DNA of 64,000 nucleotides from positions 248,001 through 312,000 of the forward strand of contig JBHGBD010000003.1 in assembly GCA_041946825.1 (NCBI GenBank), written 5' to 3'. Below the pieces are notes generated by a model. The model made no database searches, was not told where the DNA came from, and saw only the letters and a list, made by a program, of their open reading frames with translations. The position numbers and the translations under genes are program-made. This DNA is from CAZTHM01 sp041946825 (GTDB taxonomy: Bacteria; Acidobacteriota; Terriglobia; UBA7540). Shown here one piece after another: positions 39,543-48,040 of this stretch (its first letter is position 1; every line of letters starts with the position of its first letter).

Positions 39543-41675
39543 ATGCATCCACTCGATTCCATCTTCAAGCCTCAATCCATTGCCGTGGTCGGCGCCTCGC
39601 GTCGCCCGGGTTCGATCGGGCGTGAAATCATGCACAACCTGATCGAGTACAACTTCCACGGCAAGGTGTTTCCCGTAAATCCCAAAGCGGACTACATTCA
39701 CTCCATCAAGGCGTTCCCAAGCGTTTCAGCGATCCCTGACCCGATTGACCTGGCCATCATCGTTGTCCCACGCGATGAAGTGCTGGGCGTTGTTGATGAT
39801 TGCGGAAAGAAAGGCGTGAAAGGCCTGATCGTGATTACGGCGGGTTTTGGCGAGACGGGCGAGGAGGGGCGCAACATAGAGAACGAGTTGCGCGAACGTG
39901 TCAATCGCTACGGGATGCGCATGATCGGGCCGAACTGTATGGGCGTCATCAACACTCACCCGGAAGTGCGCATGGACGCGACGTTCGCGCCTGCCATGCC
40001 GCTGCCCGGGCGCCTGGGATTCATGTCGCAGTCGGGAGCGCTGGGTGTCGCGATCCTGAACATCGCGCGCCAACTCGACATCGGCTTCTCTCATTTTGTC
40101 AGCATGGGGAACAAGGCGAATGTATCCGGCAACGACTTGCTGCTCTACTGGGAGGACGATCCGAGCACCGATTTGATCTTGATGTATCTGGAATCGTTCG
40201 GGAACCCGCGGCGATTCGTACAGATCGCGCGGCGGGTCTCGAAGCGCAAGCCCATCGTCGCGGTCAAATCCGGCCGGACGCCCGCGGGCGCGCGCGCCGC
40301 GTCGTCGCACACCGGCGCGATGGTTTCGGCGCAGGGACTCGACATCGCCGCCGATGCGTTGCTCGAGCAATGCGGGGTGATTCGCGTGGATACGGTCGAA
40401 GATCTGTTCGACCTGGCCATGGGATTCACCAAGAATCCCATCCCGCGCGGGAACCGGCTGGGAATCCTTACCAATGCGGGCGGCCCGGCGATCATGGCCA
40501 CCGACACGGCCATCAATCTCGGCCTCGCGATGAGCAAATTCTCGGAGCGCACGGCGGCGGAATTGCGCCGTCTGCTTCCCCCCGAAGCGAGCGTCGGAAA
40601 TCCCGTGGACATGACTCCCAAGGCCGATCGCAGCCGTTACGAAGCTTGCGCGCGCGTCATCCTGGAAGACGAAGGCGTGGATTCGCTCCTGGTGGTCTTC
40701 GTACCGCCCATGATGATCAGCGCGCTCGATATCGTGCTGGGGCTGGAGGACTTGCGCCGCCAATTTCCCAAGCCCATCCTCGCAGTGATGATGGCTCCCG
40801 AGGAATTCTTCAAGGCGCTGAACGAAAAGCATCCGGGGCACATGGCGATCTATCTTTTTCCGGAGTCGGCGGTACGCGCGCTGTGGGCCTTGGAGCGGCA
40901 TCGCCAGTGGCGCGAGCGCCCGCTCGGCGAGGTCGAGCAGTTTGAGGTGAACCGCTCTGCTGCCGGGAAACTGCTGGAGTCCGTCCGCGCCGAGGGACGC
41001 TGCCAGCTTACCGCGAACGAGGCGTTGCGCCTGCTCGCAAGCTATGGCATTCCGGTCGCGCGCTCCATGATGGCGGCGGACCTCCGCGAATTGAGCGCGC
41101 GCGCGAAGGATTTTCCGCATCCCGCCGTGCTGAAAGCGATTTCGCCGGATATCGTGCACAAAACCGAGCTGGGCGGCGTGGCGCTCGATCTGCGCACGCC
41201 CGAGGAAGTTTCCGCCGCGGCCGAAAAGATGCTCCAATCCATCGCCCGCCATCGCGCGCTGGCTGGGCAACAACCGGATGGACCACCGCCCGCCTTTCTC
41301 CTCCAGGAATTTGTGAAGGGAGGCCGCGAGGTCATTCTCGGCATGACCCAGGACGCGAATTTCGGCCCCCTTCTGATGTTCGGCCTGGGAGGTGTTTACG
41401 TTGAAACCCTGAAGGACGTCACCTTCCGCGTGCCGCCGCTGACCGAGCTTGACGCGGAAGAAATGATCCGCGACATTCGCGCCTTTCCACTGCTGGAAGG
41501 CGTGCGTGGCGAAGCGGCGATTGATCTGAAGGCGCTGGTGAGAATTTTGCAGCGCTTTTCGCAGCTCGTCGAAGACCTGCCGCAGATCGCGGAGATCGAA
41601 ATTAATCCGTTCCTGGTTTTCCCCGACGCGAGTCAGTTTCGCGCCGTGGATGCGCGGGTGACGTTGATCGGCTAG
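39543..41675 (+). CDS. ADP-forming acetate/acyl-CoA synthetase (fused alpha-beta)
   Basis: 710 residues from ATG 39543. N-terminal CoA-binding domain (FKPQSIAVVGASRRPGSIGREI), then the CoA-ligase domain with the phosphohistidine region (SHTGAMVSAQG; GILTNAGGPAIMATD), and a C-terminal ATP-grasp domain (GIPVARSMMAADLRELSARA; SPDIVHKTELGGVALDL; EIEINPFLVFPD). It interconverts acyl-CoA, ADP and phosphate with acid, CoA and ATP, giving substrate-level ATP or activating acids. No GNAT acetyltransferase domain is fused. Stands alone. Confidence 0.92.
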   Translation: MHPLDSIFKPQSIAVVGASRRPGSIGREIMHNLIEYNFHGKVFPVNPKADYIHSIKAFPSVSAIPDPIDLAIIVVPRDEVLGVVDDCGKKGVKGLIVITAGFGETGEEGRNIENELRERVNRYGMRMIGPNCMGVINTHPEVRMDATFAPAMPLPGRLGFMSQSGALGVAILNIARQLDIGFSHFVSMGNKANVSGNDLLLYWEDDPSTDLILMYLESFGNPRRFVQIARRVSKRKPIVAVKSGRTPAGARAASSHTGAMVSAQGLDIAADALLEQCGVIRVDTVEDLFDLAMGFTKNPIPRGNRLGILTNAGGPAIMATDTAINLGLAMSKFSERTAAELRRLLPPEASVGNPVDMTPKADRSRYEACARVILEDEGVDSLLVVFVPPMMISALDIVLGLEDLRRQFPKPILAVMMAPEEFFKALNEKHPGHMAIYLFPESAVRALWALERHRQWRERPLGEVEQFEVNRSAAGKLLESVRAEGRCQLTANEALRLLASYGIPVARSMMAADLRELSARAKDFPHPAVLKAISPDIVHKTELGGVALDLRTPEEVSAAAEKMLQSIARHRALAGQQPDGPPPAFLLQEFVKGGREVILGMTQDANFGPLLMFGLGGVYVETLKDVTFRVPPLTELDAEEMIRDIRAFPLLEGVRGEAAIDLKALVRILQRFSQLVEDLPQIAEIEINPFLVFPDASQFRAVDARVTLIG

Positions 41676-41912
41676 CGCCATGGCGCGAGCGGCGGCAAAG
41701 CGCCACGGAATGCCTTTGGCAGCACCAGTCAGCGGACTCGCGTTACCAATGGACAAATACGCAGAATCTTCAAGCGACCGGAAAGAATTCCCGCCGGTAA
41801 GAAGCCTGCTCGCCCACTAAGTCCTTTCCTGCCAATCGGTCCGAAGAGCGGCGCGGCGGTTTCCAACTTGCATTTCATAAGGTGGGGCAGAAACCCATTG
41901 AGTCATTCATTG

Positions 41913-41929
41913 CACACTCGAGGAGTGTG
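41913..41929 (+). promoter_or_regulatory. hairpin immediately before the ribosome binding site
   Basis: CACACTC and GAGTGTG form a perfect 7-bp stem with a GAG loop, directly before GGGAGGTGAGG and the ATG at 41942. It could protect the mRNA 5' end or influence ribosome access. Confidence 0.4.
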
Positions 41930-41941
41930 GGGAGGTGAGGT

Positions 41942-42904
41942 ATGAGCAATATGAAGCTGCTGGCATGGCTGGTTCTGGTTGCGCTGGTAGTGGCCGTCGG
42001 GAGAAACGGGGCCGCCCAGACGGCTTCCGCCAGCTCGCAAGAGAAAGCAGATTCAAAGGCCGAAGGCTCGGCCTCAAGTTCCGCAAAGGGAGGCCCGGAG
42101 GCATCCGCTCGCGCGGCGCAGACCACCTCGGCGGCTTCCCAGCAGGATGTCGAGGCGCAGCGGGACGTGGCCCAGCTTCGGGCCGGAACCAAAATCTCGA
42201 CCGAGCTCGAGACAGCGCTCGACGCGAGCAAAGCCAAGCCGGGCGACGAAGTCGTGGCGAAGGTCACCAAGGATGTGAAGGAGCATGGCAAGGCAGTCAT
42301 TCGCAAGGGCGATCGTTTGATCGGACGCGTCAATTCGGTGGAGGGAAACGCCCAGGGTCAGGGAACTTCGCAGGTGAGTGTGATGTTTGACCAACTCGCG
42401 CGAGGGGATGCGCGCTACAGCTTGAACACTGCGGTCTCCTCGATCGTCTCCACTTCGGGCGATCGGCGCGGGATGGACGAACCCATGATGCCCAGCGAAC
42501 CCATGATGGCCTCACCTCAAGCGGAGGCTCGTTCCGCTGGCTCCGCTTCCTCGAACGGGGGGATGTTGGGCGGAGTGACTTCAGCCGCTGGTTCGACTGT
42601 GAATGCGGCAGCGTCCGCTGCTGGCAGGGTTGGAAGCGCTGCGGGGAGCGCCGCGAACTCCACGCTGGGCGGCGCGGGAGGCGCCCTCGGAGTTGACTCG
42701 CGCGCGACGGGCCAGGGAAACGCCGCGGCGGGCCTTTCAACGCCCTCCAGGGAGATCCGGGTCGGGACGAGCGCCGGGGCAAATCAGAGCTCAGACGCGG
42801 CTTCCGTACTCTCCTCGCGCCACGGCAACTTCCGGCTCGATTCCGGAACGCAGATGCGCTTCCGTGTCGCGGCGCAGTCTGAGACGAAGGCCCACAAGCA
42901 GTAA
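41942..42904 (+). CDS. exported Ser/Ala/Gly-rich protein of unknown function
   Basis: 320 residues. Signal peptide (LLAWLVLVALVVAVGRNGAAQ). A low-complexity Ser/Ala/Glu segment (about 25-75) precedes one ordered-looking domain (about 80-160; LRAGTKISTELETALDASKAKPGDEVVAKVTKDVKEHG, then IRKGDRLIGRVNSVE). This domain resembles small beta domains in Acidobacteriota exported proteins, where pairs of such strands frame a GDxVxAxV motif. The C-terminal half is Gly/Ser/Ala-rich. I do not recognise a function. Good ribosome binding site. Confidence 0.7.
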   Translation: MSNMKLLAWLVLVALVVAVGRNGAAQTASASSQEKADSKAEGSASSSAKGGPEASARAAQTTSAASQQDVEAQRDVAQLRAGTKISTELETALDASKAKPGDEVVAKVTKDVKEHGKAVIRKGDRLIGRVNSVEGNAQGQGTSQVSVMFDQLARGDARYSLNTAVSSIVSTSGDRRGMDEPMMPSEPMMASPQAEARSAGSASSNGGMLGGVTSAAGSTVNAAASAAGRVGSAAGSAANSTLGGAGGALGVDSRATGQGNAAAGLSTPSREIRVGTSAGANQSSDAASVLSSRHGNFRLDSGTQMRFRVAAQSETKAHKQ

Positions 42905-42921
42905 CGCAAACCGAAGACGTC

Positions 42922-42969
42922 GGGGAGAGACTGGGCGGGCTCGAAATGAGTCCGCCCTTCTGCTCTCCC
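42922..42969 (+). terminator. long two-part hairpin after the Ser/Ala-rich protein gene
   Basis: GGGCGGGCTC pairs with GAGTCCGCCC around GAAAT. Outside it, GGGGAGAG pairs with CTCTCCCC. The combined stem is long and stable but has no T-run, so it may be a rho-assisted terminator or a 3' stabiliser. Confidence 0.6.
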
Positions 42970-43073
42970 CCTCTGCGTAGATGCAGGGAGGAGTGGAAGT
43001 CTCCTCCCGCATCAACTATACTTCCCCCAGCAAACGAGAAATTTTTTGTCATCTCTGCTCGATAGGGGGAGGC

Positions 43074-44585
43074 ATGATGAAGAGCTCTTTCTTCACGGTC
43101 ATCCTCTTCCTCGCCCTCGGGTCTTGTGCCGCTGCACAGCAATCATCAAATCTGGTCGGGACATGGGTGGGGAAGGTGCAAGGTTACGGCGTGGAGATGA
43201 AGTTGACGCTCAATGCCGATGGCAGCGCCGACTACGAAGGCGTAATGGGAAAGTGGCGTGTGCAAGGCAACAAGCTCCTGCTCACGCAGGAGGGCGAAAC
43301 GGTCGGATACAACTTCGTGCTTCAGGGCGCGCAGTTGACGCTTTCGGGCGGTGACCTGATGGCGCCCATGGTCATGACTCGGGCCGGAGGCGGGGGGAGA
43401 ATGGCCCGCACTCCGGAGCCCGTCGCGGTTCCAGAGGTCGGCGAAGAGGGAGATGCGGATGCTGTTCCGCAGCCGTCGGCGCGAGGCCCGGCAGCCGCTC
43501 CAGGCCCGACGGCGGGCAAGCGCGCGCTGTCAGAGGCGGAGGTGGCGGGATTGCTCGATGCGAGCGTTTCGAGCCGCAGAATCATCGAGCTGGTTGAAGA
43601 GCGGGGCATCGCCTTCGCGCTCAGTCCGGCGGCCGTTTCGCGGCTCAAGGCCAAGGGCGCGACGAACGCGCTGATCGGCGCGTTGCAGCAGGCCGAGGAT
43701 CGGGGAGGCGGTGAGGTTGCCGTGGCGGCCCCTCCGACCGGCCCCGCCGAGCGCAGAGCGGCGGGCAGCCGTGGACCGGCCACGCCGATGGACTCAGCCC
43801 CTTCTCGCGGTCCGCGCTATCGCAACGAAAAGTTGGGTTTGAGTTTTGTGCCGCCGCCGGGTTGGAAGGTTGGAGAGCGCCAGGGGCTGTTGCTGATGGG
43901 CTCGGACAACGAACCCGGGCTGATCATCATCCGCTTGGCGCGGCGGACACGCCTGCAACAACTCGTGCAGGACTATGGCGAAGGAATGCAGGAGCAGGGC
44001 TTGCAGTTGATGCCCACCGTGCAGGCGCAGGAATTTCCGGCGGGCCGGAACCGCGCCGTCGCCGGAGAGCTCGCCGGCATGGCTCAGGACGGCGCGCGCA
44101 TCCGCGCCCGCGCGGTGGCGGTGGAGAGCCCCTTCGGCGACGCGGTTGTCGTGCTCGGCCTGACGACGGAAGAGAAGTACGCGGGCCTGAAGCCACGGGT
44201 CGAGTCCATCGCCCCGACCTTCCAGTTCACTCAGCCCCAGGCGCCACCGGTCCTGGAAGAGATCGCCGGTCAATACTTCTACTTCAGTTCCTCCAGCTAC
44301 GGCTCGAGCGAGCGGTATATCGACATGTGCAGCGACGGCCGATTCAGCAGCCGCAGCGGGACTTACAGCACGGGCGGCGCGGGCACGGCCTACGGCGAGG
44401 GCGGCGCGAGCGCGCAGTGGACGGCGGAGGGCGACGGTTCGCAAGGGGCGATCATCGTCACCAATCCGGACGGGAGCACCGAACGCTACCCTTACCAAAA
44501 GTCCGGGTCGGACCTGATCGTCAATGGCCGGACGTTCGCCCGCTACGGCGACGGGTCGTGCTCGAAGAGTTCGCCTGTCTACTAG
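43074..44585 (+). CDS. exported multidomain protein of unknown function
   Basis: 503 residues from ATG 43074 (GGGGGAGG site; ATG 43077 equivalent). Signal peptide with FTVILFLALGSCAAAQ. Residues about 22-95 form a lipocalin-like beta segment (LVGTWVGKVQGYGVEMKLTLNADGS). About 150-205 is a helical motif (SEAEVAGLLDASVSSRRIIELVEERGIAFALS) that recurs in Acidobacteriota proteins of unknown role. About 240-395 and the Ser/Gly/Tyr-rich end (YFSSSSYGSSERYIDMCSDGRFS) look like further beta domains. The stop codon lies at the edge of an inserted MITE-like element. No function is assigned. Confidence 0.7.
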   Translation: MMKSSFFTVILFLALGSCAAAQQSSNLVGTWVGKVQGYGVEMKLTLNADGSADYEGVMGKWRVQGNKLLLTQEGETVGYNFVLQGAQLTLSGGDLMAPMVMTRAGGGGRMARTPEPVAVPEVGEEGDADAVPQPSARGPAAAPGPTAGKRALSEAEVAGLLDASVSSRRIIELVEERGIAFALSPAAVSRLKAKGATNALIGALQQAEDRGGGEVAVAAPPTGPAERRAAGSRGPATPMDSAPSRGPRYRNEKLGLSFVPPPGWKVGERQGLLLMGSDNEPGLIIIRLARRTRLQQLVQDYGEGMQEQGLQLMPTVQAQEFPAGRNRAVAGELAGMAQDGARIRARAVAVESPFGDAVVVLGLTTEEKYAGLKPRVESIAPTFQFTQPQAPPVLEEIAGQYFYFSSSSYGSSERYIDMCSDGRFSSRSGTYSTGGAGTAYGEGGASAQWTAEGDGSQGAIIVTNPDGSTERYPYQKSGSDLIVNGRTFARYGDGSCSKSSPVY

Positions 44586-44751
44586 AAGTTGTTGCAAAAC
44601 CCGGCTTAATCCCTTGTCAGGGCACGGCTTCAGCCGCTGAGGGCCAGCAAGGCACCTCAGGGGCTAAAGCCCGCTCTTTGTCCGACCTGTTTCGGCCCCG
44701 ATTAATCGGGGCCCTGACGATACTTGCGGAGGGTTTTGCAACGGCCTCTAG
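44582..44751. mobile_element. MITE-like element with terminal inverted repeats and CTAG target duplication
   Basis: A 162-bp sequence (44586-44747) starts AAGTTGTTGCAAAACCC and ends in the reverse complement of AGGCCGTTGCAAAACCC (14 of 17 identical, core GTTGCAAAACCC perfect). It is flanked by CTAG on both sides (44582-44585 and 44748-44751), as expected for a 4-bp target duplication. No coding capacity. Inside are further symmetric parts: GTCAGGGC facing GCCCTGAC, and the perfect palindrome GGCCCCGATTAATCGGGGCC (44694-44713). The left CTAG provides the TAG stop of the preceding gene. Confidence 0.75.
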
Positions 44752-44779
44752 TAGATGGTGGGGGACGTACAAGAGTCTC

Positions 44780-46033
44780 TCACGATGGCGGTGGGGACTC
44801 CATCTGACGGATTTTCCAGTAGAGCCCGCCGATGGCGAGGACGATGAAGATGAGTGAGACACCGAGCCCTTTGCGCCGGACGTCGCGCTCCTGCAGCGCC
44901 GCGACGCCTGCCTGGTAGGCCTTCTGCGAAATTTCCACGCCCTGGTCGGTCTGCTTCTGGACTTCCGCGTCGTTAAAGCTATGGACGTTGACGCGCGCTT
45001 TGATCAGCGCTTCGTGCGCGCTGGCGAGTTCCACTTTGGGTGTGGAGACTTCCATTCCGGAGCGCTCGGCGGCGCCAAGAATCTCCTCCGCCCGCCCCAG
45101 GAAAGTTTTGACCTTGGCCAGGTCGCCCGCCATTTTCCGCGCCGCCACATAGCCTTTGTCCCCCTCGGCGTGACAGGTGACACACACGGCATTCGGGCCA
45201 ACTCCCACCCAGTCATCGGAAGGCTTCACGATCTCGTGGTTGGAGTGGCACTGCACGCAGCCGGGCAAGCCCATTTTCGCAAACGCCGGCTGGTGCGGGC
45301 TCTTCTCGAAAAGTTGCGCGAAGAAGACGTGACATGTACCGCAGACGTTGGCGACGGAACTGACACCCGGCGGCGTGGCGCCGTGATTTCCGTGGCAGGT
45401 CGAGCAGGTGGGTGCGGAGGTGTCGCCGCTGGCCAGAATCTCCGCGTGCACGCTCTTGCGATACTTGTCAACCTGGTCGGTCGGTATGTTGTAGCCCTTC
45501 ATGTGCGCGGCATCGGCGTGACAGTGGCCGCACGTTGTCGCGACGTTGGTGGGATGCACGGGGGAACGCGTATCGCGCGCCGGCAGGATGTCGTGCACGC
45601 TGTGGCAGTCCACGCAGGCCGCCACTTTGGTGTCGCCCTGCTTCAACCGCTTTCCGTGGATGCTGGTCAGATACTGGCTCAACTGGTCGGCGCGCATCTT
45701 GGGATTGAAGCGATGCATGTAGGCGATGTCGGAGTGGCAGCGGCCGCAGAACTCCGGGACCTGGGTCTTCTTGGGAGCGCCGCGAAAGCCTTTGGCGGGG
45801 CTCATGGCGTTCATCGAATCATCGGCGGGATCCCCGCCGTGACAATCCGCGCAGCTCAGGCCGACTTGACGGTGGATGTCGGACTCAAATTTCTTCGCGG
45901 GCTCGCTCTGCGTCCCCTCCAGCTCGGAGTGGCAGGTGATGCACGAGTCTTTCGATGGCGCGGCAGCGGCCGTTACCATCGCCCAACCGGTGAGGACGAG
46001 AACTGCGGCCGAAGTTCTTGCGGATATTCTCAT
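44780..46033 (-). CDS. nine-heme cytochrome c with C-terminal membrane anchor
   Basis: 417 residues. Signal peptide at the N terminus, then nine CXXCH motifs between about residues 32 and 285 (CITCH, CADCH, CGRCH, CVDCH, CGHCH, CSTCH, CGTCH, CVQCH, CVTCH). A helical segment follows (about 300-380), and a single membrane helix near the C terminus (GVSLIFIVLAIGGLYW). It is exported and anchored, facing the periplasm. It is the last gene of the Rieske/cytochrome b operon, 15 bp after the cytochrome b stop, and probably takes electrons from that complex in place of cytochrome c1. Confidence 0.93.
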   Translation of the reverse strand: MRISARTSAAVLVLTGWAMVTAAAAPSKDSCITCHSELEGTQSEPAKKFESDIHRQVGLSCADCHGGDPADDSMNAMSPAKGFRGAPKKTQVPEFCGRCHSDIAYMHRFNPKMRADQLSQYLTSIHGKRLKQGDTKVAACVDCHSVHDILPARDTRSPVHPTNVATTCGHCHADAAHMKGYNIPTDQVDKYRKSVHAEILASGDTSAPTCSTCHGNHGATPPGVSSVANVCGTCHVFFAQLFEKSPHQPAFAKMGLPGCVQCHSNHEIVKPSDDWVGVGPNAVCVTCHAEGDKGYVAARKMAGDLAKVKTFLGRAEEILGAAERSGMEVSTPKVELASAHEALIKARVNVHSFNDAEVQKQTDQGVEISQKAYQAGVAALQERDVRRKGLGVSLIFIVLAIGGLYWKIRQMESPPPS

Positions 46034-46048
46034 CGAAAGCTCGCTAAC

Positions 46049-47134
46049 CTATCGCAACGCCAGGGCGGACATCACCGCCATAAATACCAGCGCGAAAATT
46101 CCCAGACCGGTGAAGAAACGCGTCACGCGTCCGAACCCCGCGCGGTAGTCAAGAAACGGCACCGCAATCCACACCGCTCCCGCCAGGCTGAAACCGACCA
46201 GGCCGGCGAATTCGCCTTCCAGGAACAAAATCTTGGGCGGGAGATACTTGAGCGTCTGGAACATGAAGAGGAAATACCATTCCGGCCGGATGCCGGCCGG
46301 CGCGGCGGCGAAGGGATCGGCCTTGGCGCCGAGTTCCCAGGGGAAAATCGCCGCCAGCGCTCCCAGCACTCCCAGCGCCGCATACCAGCCGATGATGTCG
46401 CGCAGCAGGAAGTTGGGGAAGAAGGGCATGACGCGAATCGGCTGGCCGCTCTCTTTCGCCTTATGCTCGACCGAAGGAGGGACGCTCATGCCGAGCTGCT
46501 GGACGAGAAGCAGATGCATGGCAAGGAGAACCGTTGCCAGCCCCGGCAGCACCGCCACGTGAAATCCGAAGAATCGCGTGAGCGTGGCGCCCGTGACTTC
46601 CTCTCCCCCACGCAGGAAGGTGAGCATCCATTTCCCGACGAAAGGCACGGCGCCGGCCATCTCCGTCCCCACCTTGGTGGCAAAGAACGCCAGAGTATTC
46701 CACGGGAGCAGATATCCGCTGAAGCCGAAGCCCATTACGATGAAGAGAAGAAGCATTCCGGAAATCCAGGTCAACTCGCGCGGCTTGCGATAGGCCTTGA
46801 GGAAATAGACGCTGAACATGTGCACCATCGCCGTGAACACCATCAGATTCGCCGACCAACTGTGCACGGAGCGGATCAGCCAGCCGAAACGCACCTGGGT
46901 CACGATGTACTGCACGCTCTCGAAGGCGTCCTCGGGCGTGGGCCGGTAGTAGAGGAGCAAAAGAATGCCCGTGAGGACCTGCACGATGAAGAGAAACAGG
47001 GTCATGCCGCCGAAGTAGTACCAGATGGTGTGGCGGTGGATGGGGACGGTCTTGTGGCGGAGGAATTCCTCCACGCTTCCGGCGCCAAAGCGCTCATCGA
47101 GCCAGGTCAGGATGGGGCGGAGCAGGGTCTTCAT
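46049..47134 (-). CDS. cytochrome b (b6/PetD-type fused subunit) of a quinol-oxidising complex
   Basis: 361 residues, about eight helices. Helix B ligands are His-x13-His (SVHSWSANLMVFTAMVHMF); helix D has His-x14-His (FHVAVLPGLATVLLAMHLL), the b6-type spacing. The Qo-site motif PEWY is in IRPEWYFLFMF. It carries both the b6-like and subunit-IV-like parts. The start codon is two bases after the Rieske stop. It oxidises menaquinol and passes one electron to the Rieske protein. Menaquinone genes occur at 20.2-22.1 kb. Confidence 0.95.
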   Translation of the reverse strand: MKTLLRPILTWLDERFGAGSVEEFLRHKTVPIHRHTIWYYFGGMTLFLFIVQVLTGILLLLYYRPTPEDAFESVQYIVTQVRFGWLIRSVHSWSANLMVFTAMVHMFSVYFLKAYRKPRELTWISGMLLLFIVMGFGFSGYLLPWNTLAFFATKVGTEMAGAVPFVGKWMLTFLRGGEEVTGATLTRFFGFHVAVLPGLATVLLAMHLLLVQQLGMSVPPSVEHKAKESGQPIRVMPFFPNFLLRDIIGWYAALGVLGALAAIFPWELGAKADPFAAAPAGIRPEWYFLFMFQTLKYLPPKILFLEGEFAGLVGFSLAGAVWIAVPFLDYRAGFGRVTRFFTGLGIFALVFMAVMSALALR

Positions 47135-47136
47135 CG

Positions 47137-47598
47137 TCAGGCGCCACGGGTCACTACAATGTCGTCGCCCTGCACGTGTACCTCAAAATTTTCCAGCGGG
47201 CGGGGCGGCGGCCCGCTGACGTTCCGGCCTTCCAGATCGTAGAGCCCATTGTGACATGCGCACCAGATCTGGTGCAGGTCATCCCGATACTGCACCGTGC
47301 AGTTCAGATGCGTGCAGACCGCGGAGAAGGCTTTGAATTCGCCCGCCGTCGTGCGCACAAGCAGGGCAGGCTTGGAGCCGAACTTGAAAATCTTTCCGCT
47401 GTTGTTCTTGAGGTCGTTGACTTTGGCCGCTACCACCGAGCGGCTGGTGGACTCGCCGACGGCGGGCGGAATAATGTAGCGGAGCGCCGGGTAGAGAAAC
47501 GTGGCGATCGACGCCACCACGCCGCTCCCCAACAAAAGGTTTACCCACCGGCGCCCGGACTGTACATCTTCGGGCCGTGGACGGTCAGGATTCTCCAT
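47137..47598 (-). CDS. Rieske iron-sulfur protein
   Basis: 153 residues from ATG 47598 (GGGAGGG site). One N-terminal membrane anchor (VNLLLGSGVVASIATFLYPALRY), then the Rieske domain: CTHLNCTVQY and WCACHNGLYDLEGRNVSGPPP supply the two Cys and two His of the 2Fe-2S cluster, the extra cysteines in these loops being those that form the disulfide in bc1/b6f proteins. A twin-Arg-like GRRW precedes the helix, consistent with Tat export. Couples to the cytochrome b encoded next. Confidence 0.95.
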   Translation of the reverse strand: MENPDRPRPEDVQSGRRWVNLLLGSGVVASIATFLYPALRYIIPPAVGESTSRSVVAAKVNDLKNNSGKIFKFGSKPALLVRTTAGEFKAFSAVCTHLNCTVQYRDDLHQIWCACHNGLYDLEGRNVSGPPPRPLENFEVHVQGDDIVVTRGA

Positions 47599-47721
47599 CG
47601 TCCCTCCCCAAGCGGCTGACGCGCTCGATGACTGCTTTGTGCGACGTGGCACAGCAGGTTGTGCCCATGCCGCAGTCCACCCGGCGCTTTCGTCCCGGAG
47701 TTCGGCTCGCGCAGCTGAGCC

Positions 47722-47931
47722 TTACTTCGCGGGGGCCTTGTAGCCTTCCAGCGAGTGGTTGTGTTCCTTGTAGTATTTCCCGGCGTCGTTCAGTTCTTTG
47801 GAGCCCATTTTGACGTGACAGAAGGTGCAGCTCTTGCCTTCCTTCTTCGCGTATTCCGGTTTGGCCGTGGCCAGGGTTAGAACGGTCCCGCTGATCATCG
47901 CCGCGGCAAGAAATAACTTAAGAAATCTCAT
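47722..47931 (-). CDS. small one-heme cytochrome c, paralogue 1
   Basis: 69 residues. Signal peptide (LKLFLAAAMISGTVLTLATA) followed by a mature part of about 45 residues with one heme motif, CTFCH, and no obvious distal Met except in VKMGSKEL. It is a close paralogue of the protein at 49701-49916, sharing EYAKKEGK-CTFCH, KEL--AGKYYKEHN-SLEGYKA. It lies between the 6-heme cytochrome and the Rieske gene. A small soluble electron carrier or a subunit of the complex is likely. Confidence 0.85.
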   Translation of the reverse strand: MRFLKLFLAAAMISGTVLTLATAKPEYAKKEGKSCTFCHVKMGSKELNDAGKYYKEHNHSLEGYKAPAK

Positions 47932-48040
47932 ACTCTCTCTCCTCCGTTAGATTCTACCCGTGTCGTCAAGTTCAGTCTTGAGCTGGCATCGATCGGACGG
48001 AACGGCCGAGTCCGACCATGGGTCGACAGGCCGCGCGGGC

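Noticed and set aside
39726..41756. Long minus-strand frame over the acyl-CoA synthetase
   Set aside because: Shadow of a well-supported gene; the composition is typical of antisense frames in GC-rich DNA.
42922..42969. Candidate riboswitch before the gene at 43074
   Set aside because: It is a simple nested hairpin without conserved loop motifs; a transcript 3' end structure is simpler.
44981..47242. Long open frame on the plus strand across the cytochrome operon
   Set aside because: It is the complement of the multiheme cytochrome and cytochrome b genes, whose heme and quinol-site motifs are certain. The frame has no recognisable domain.
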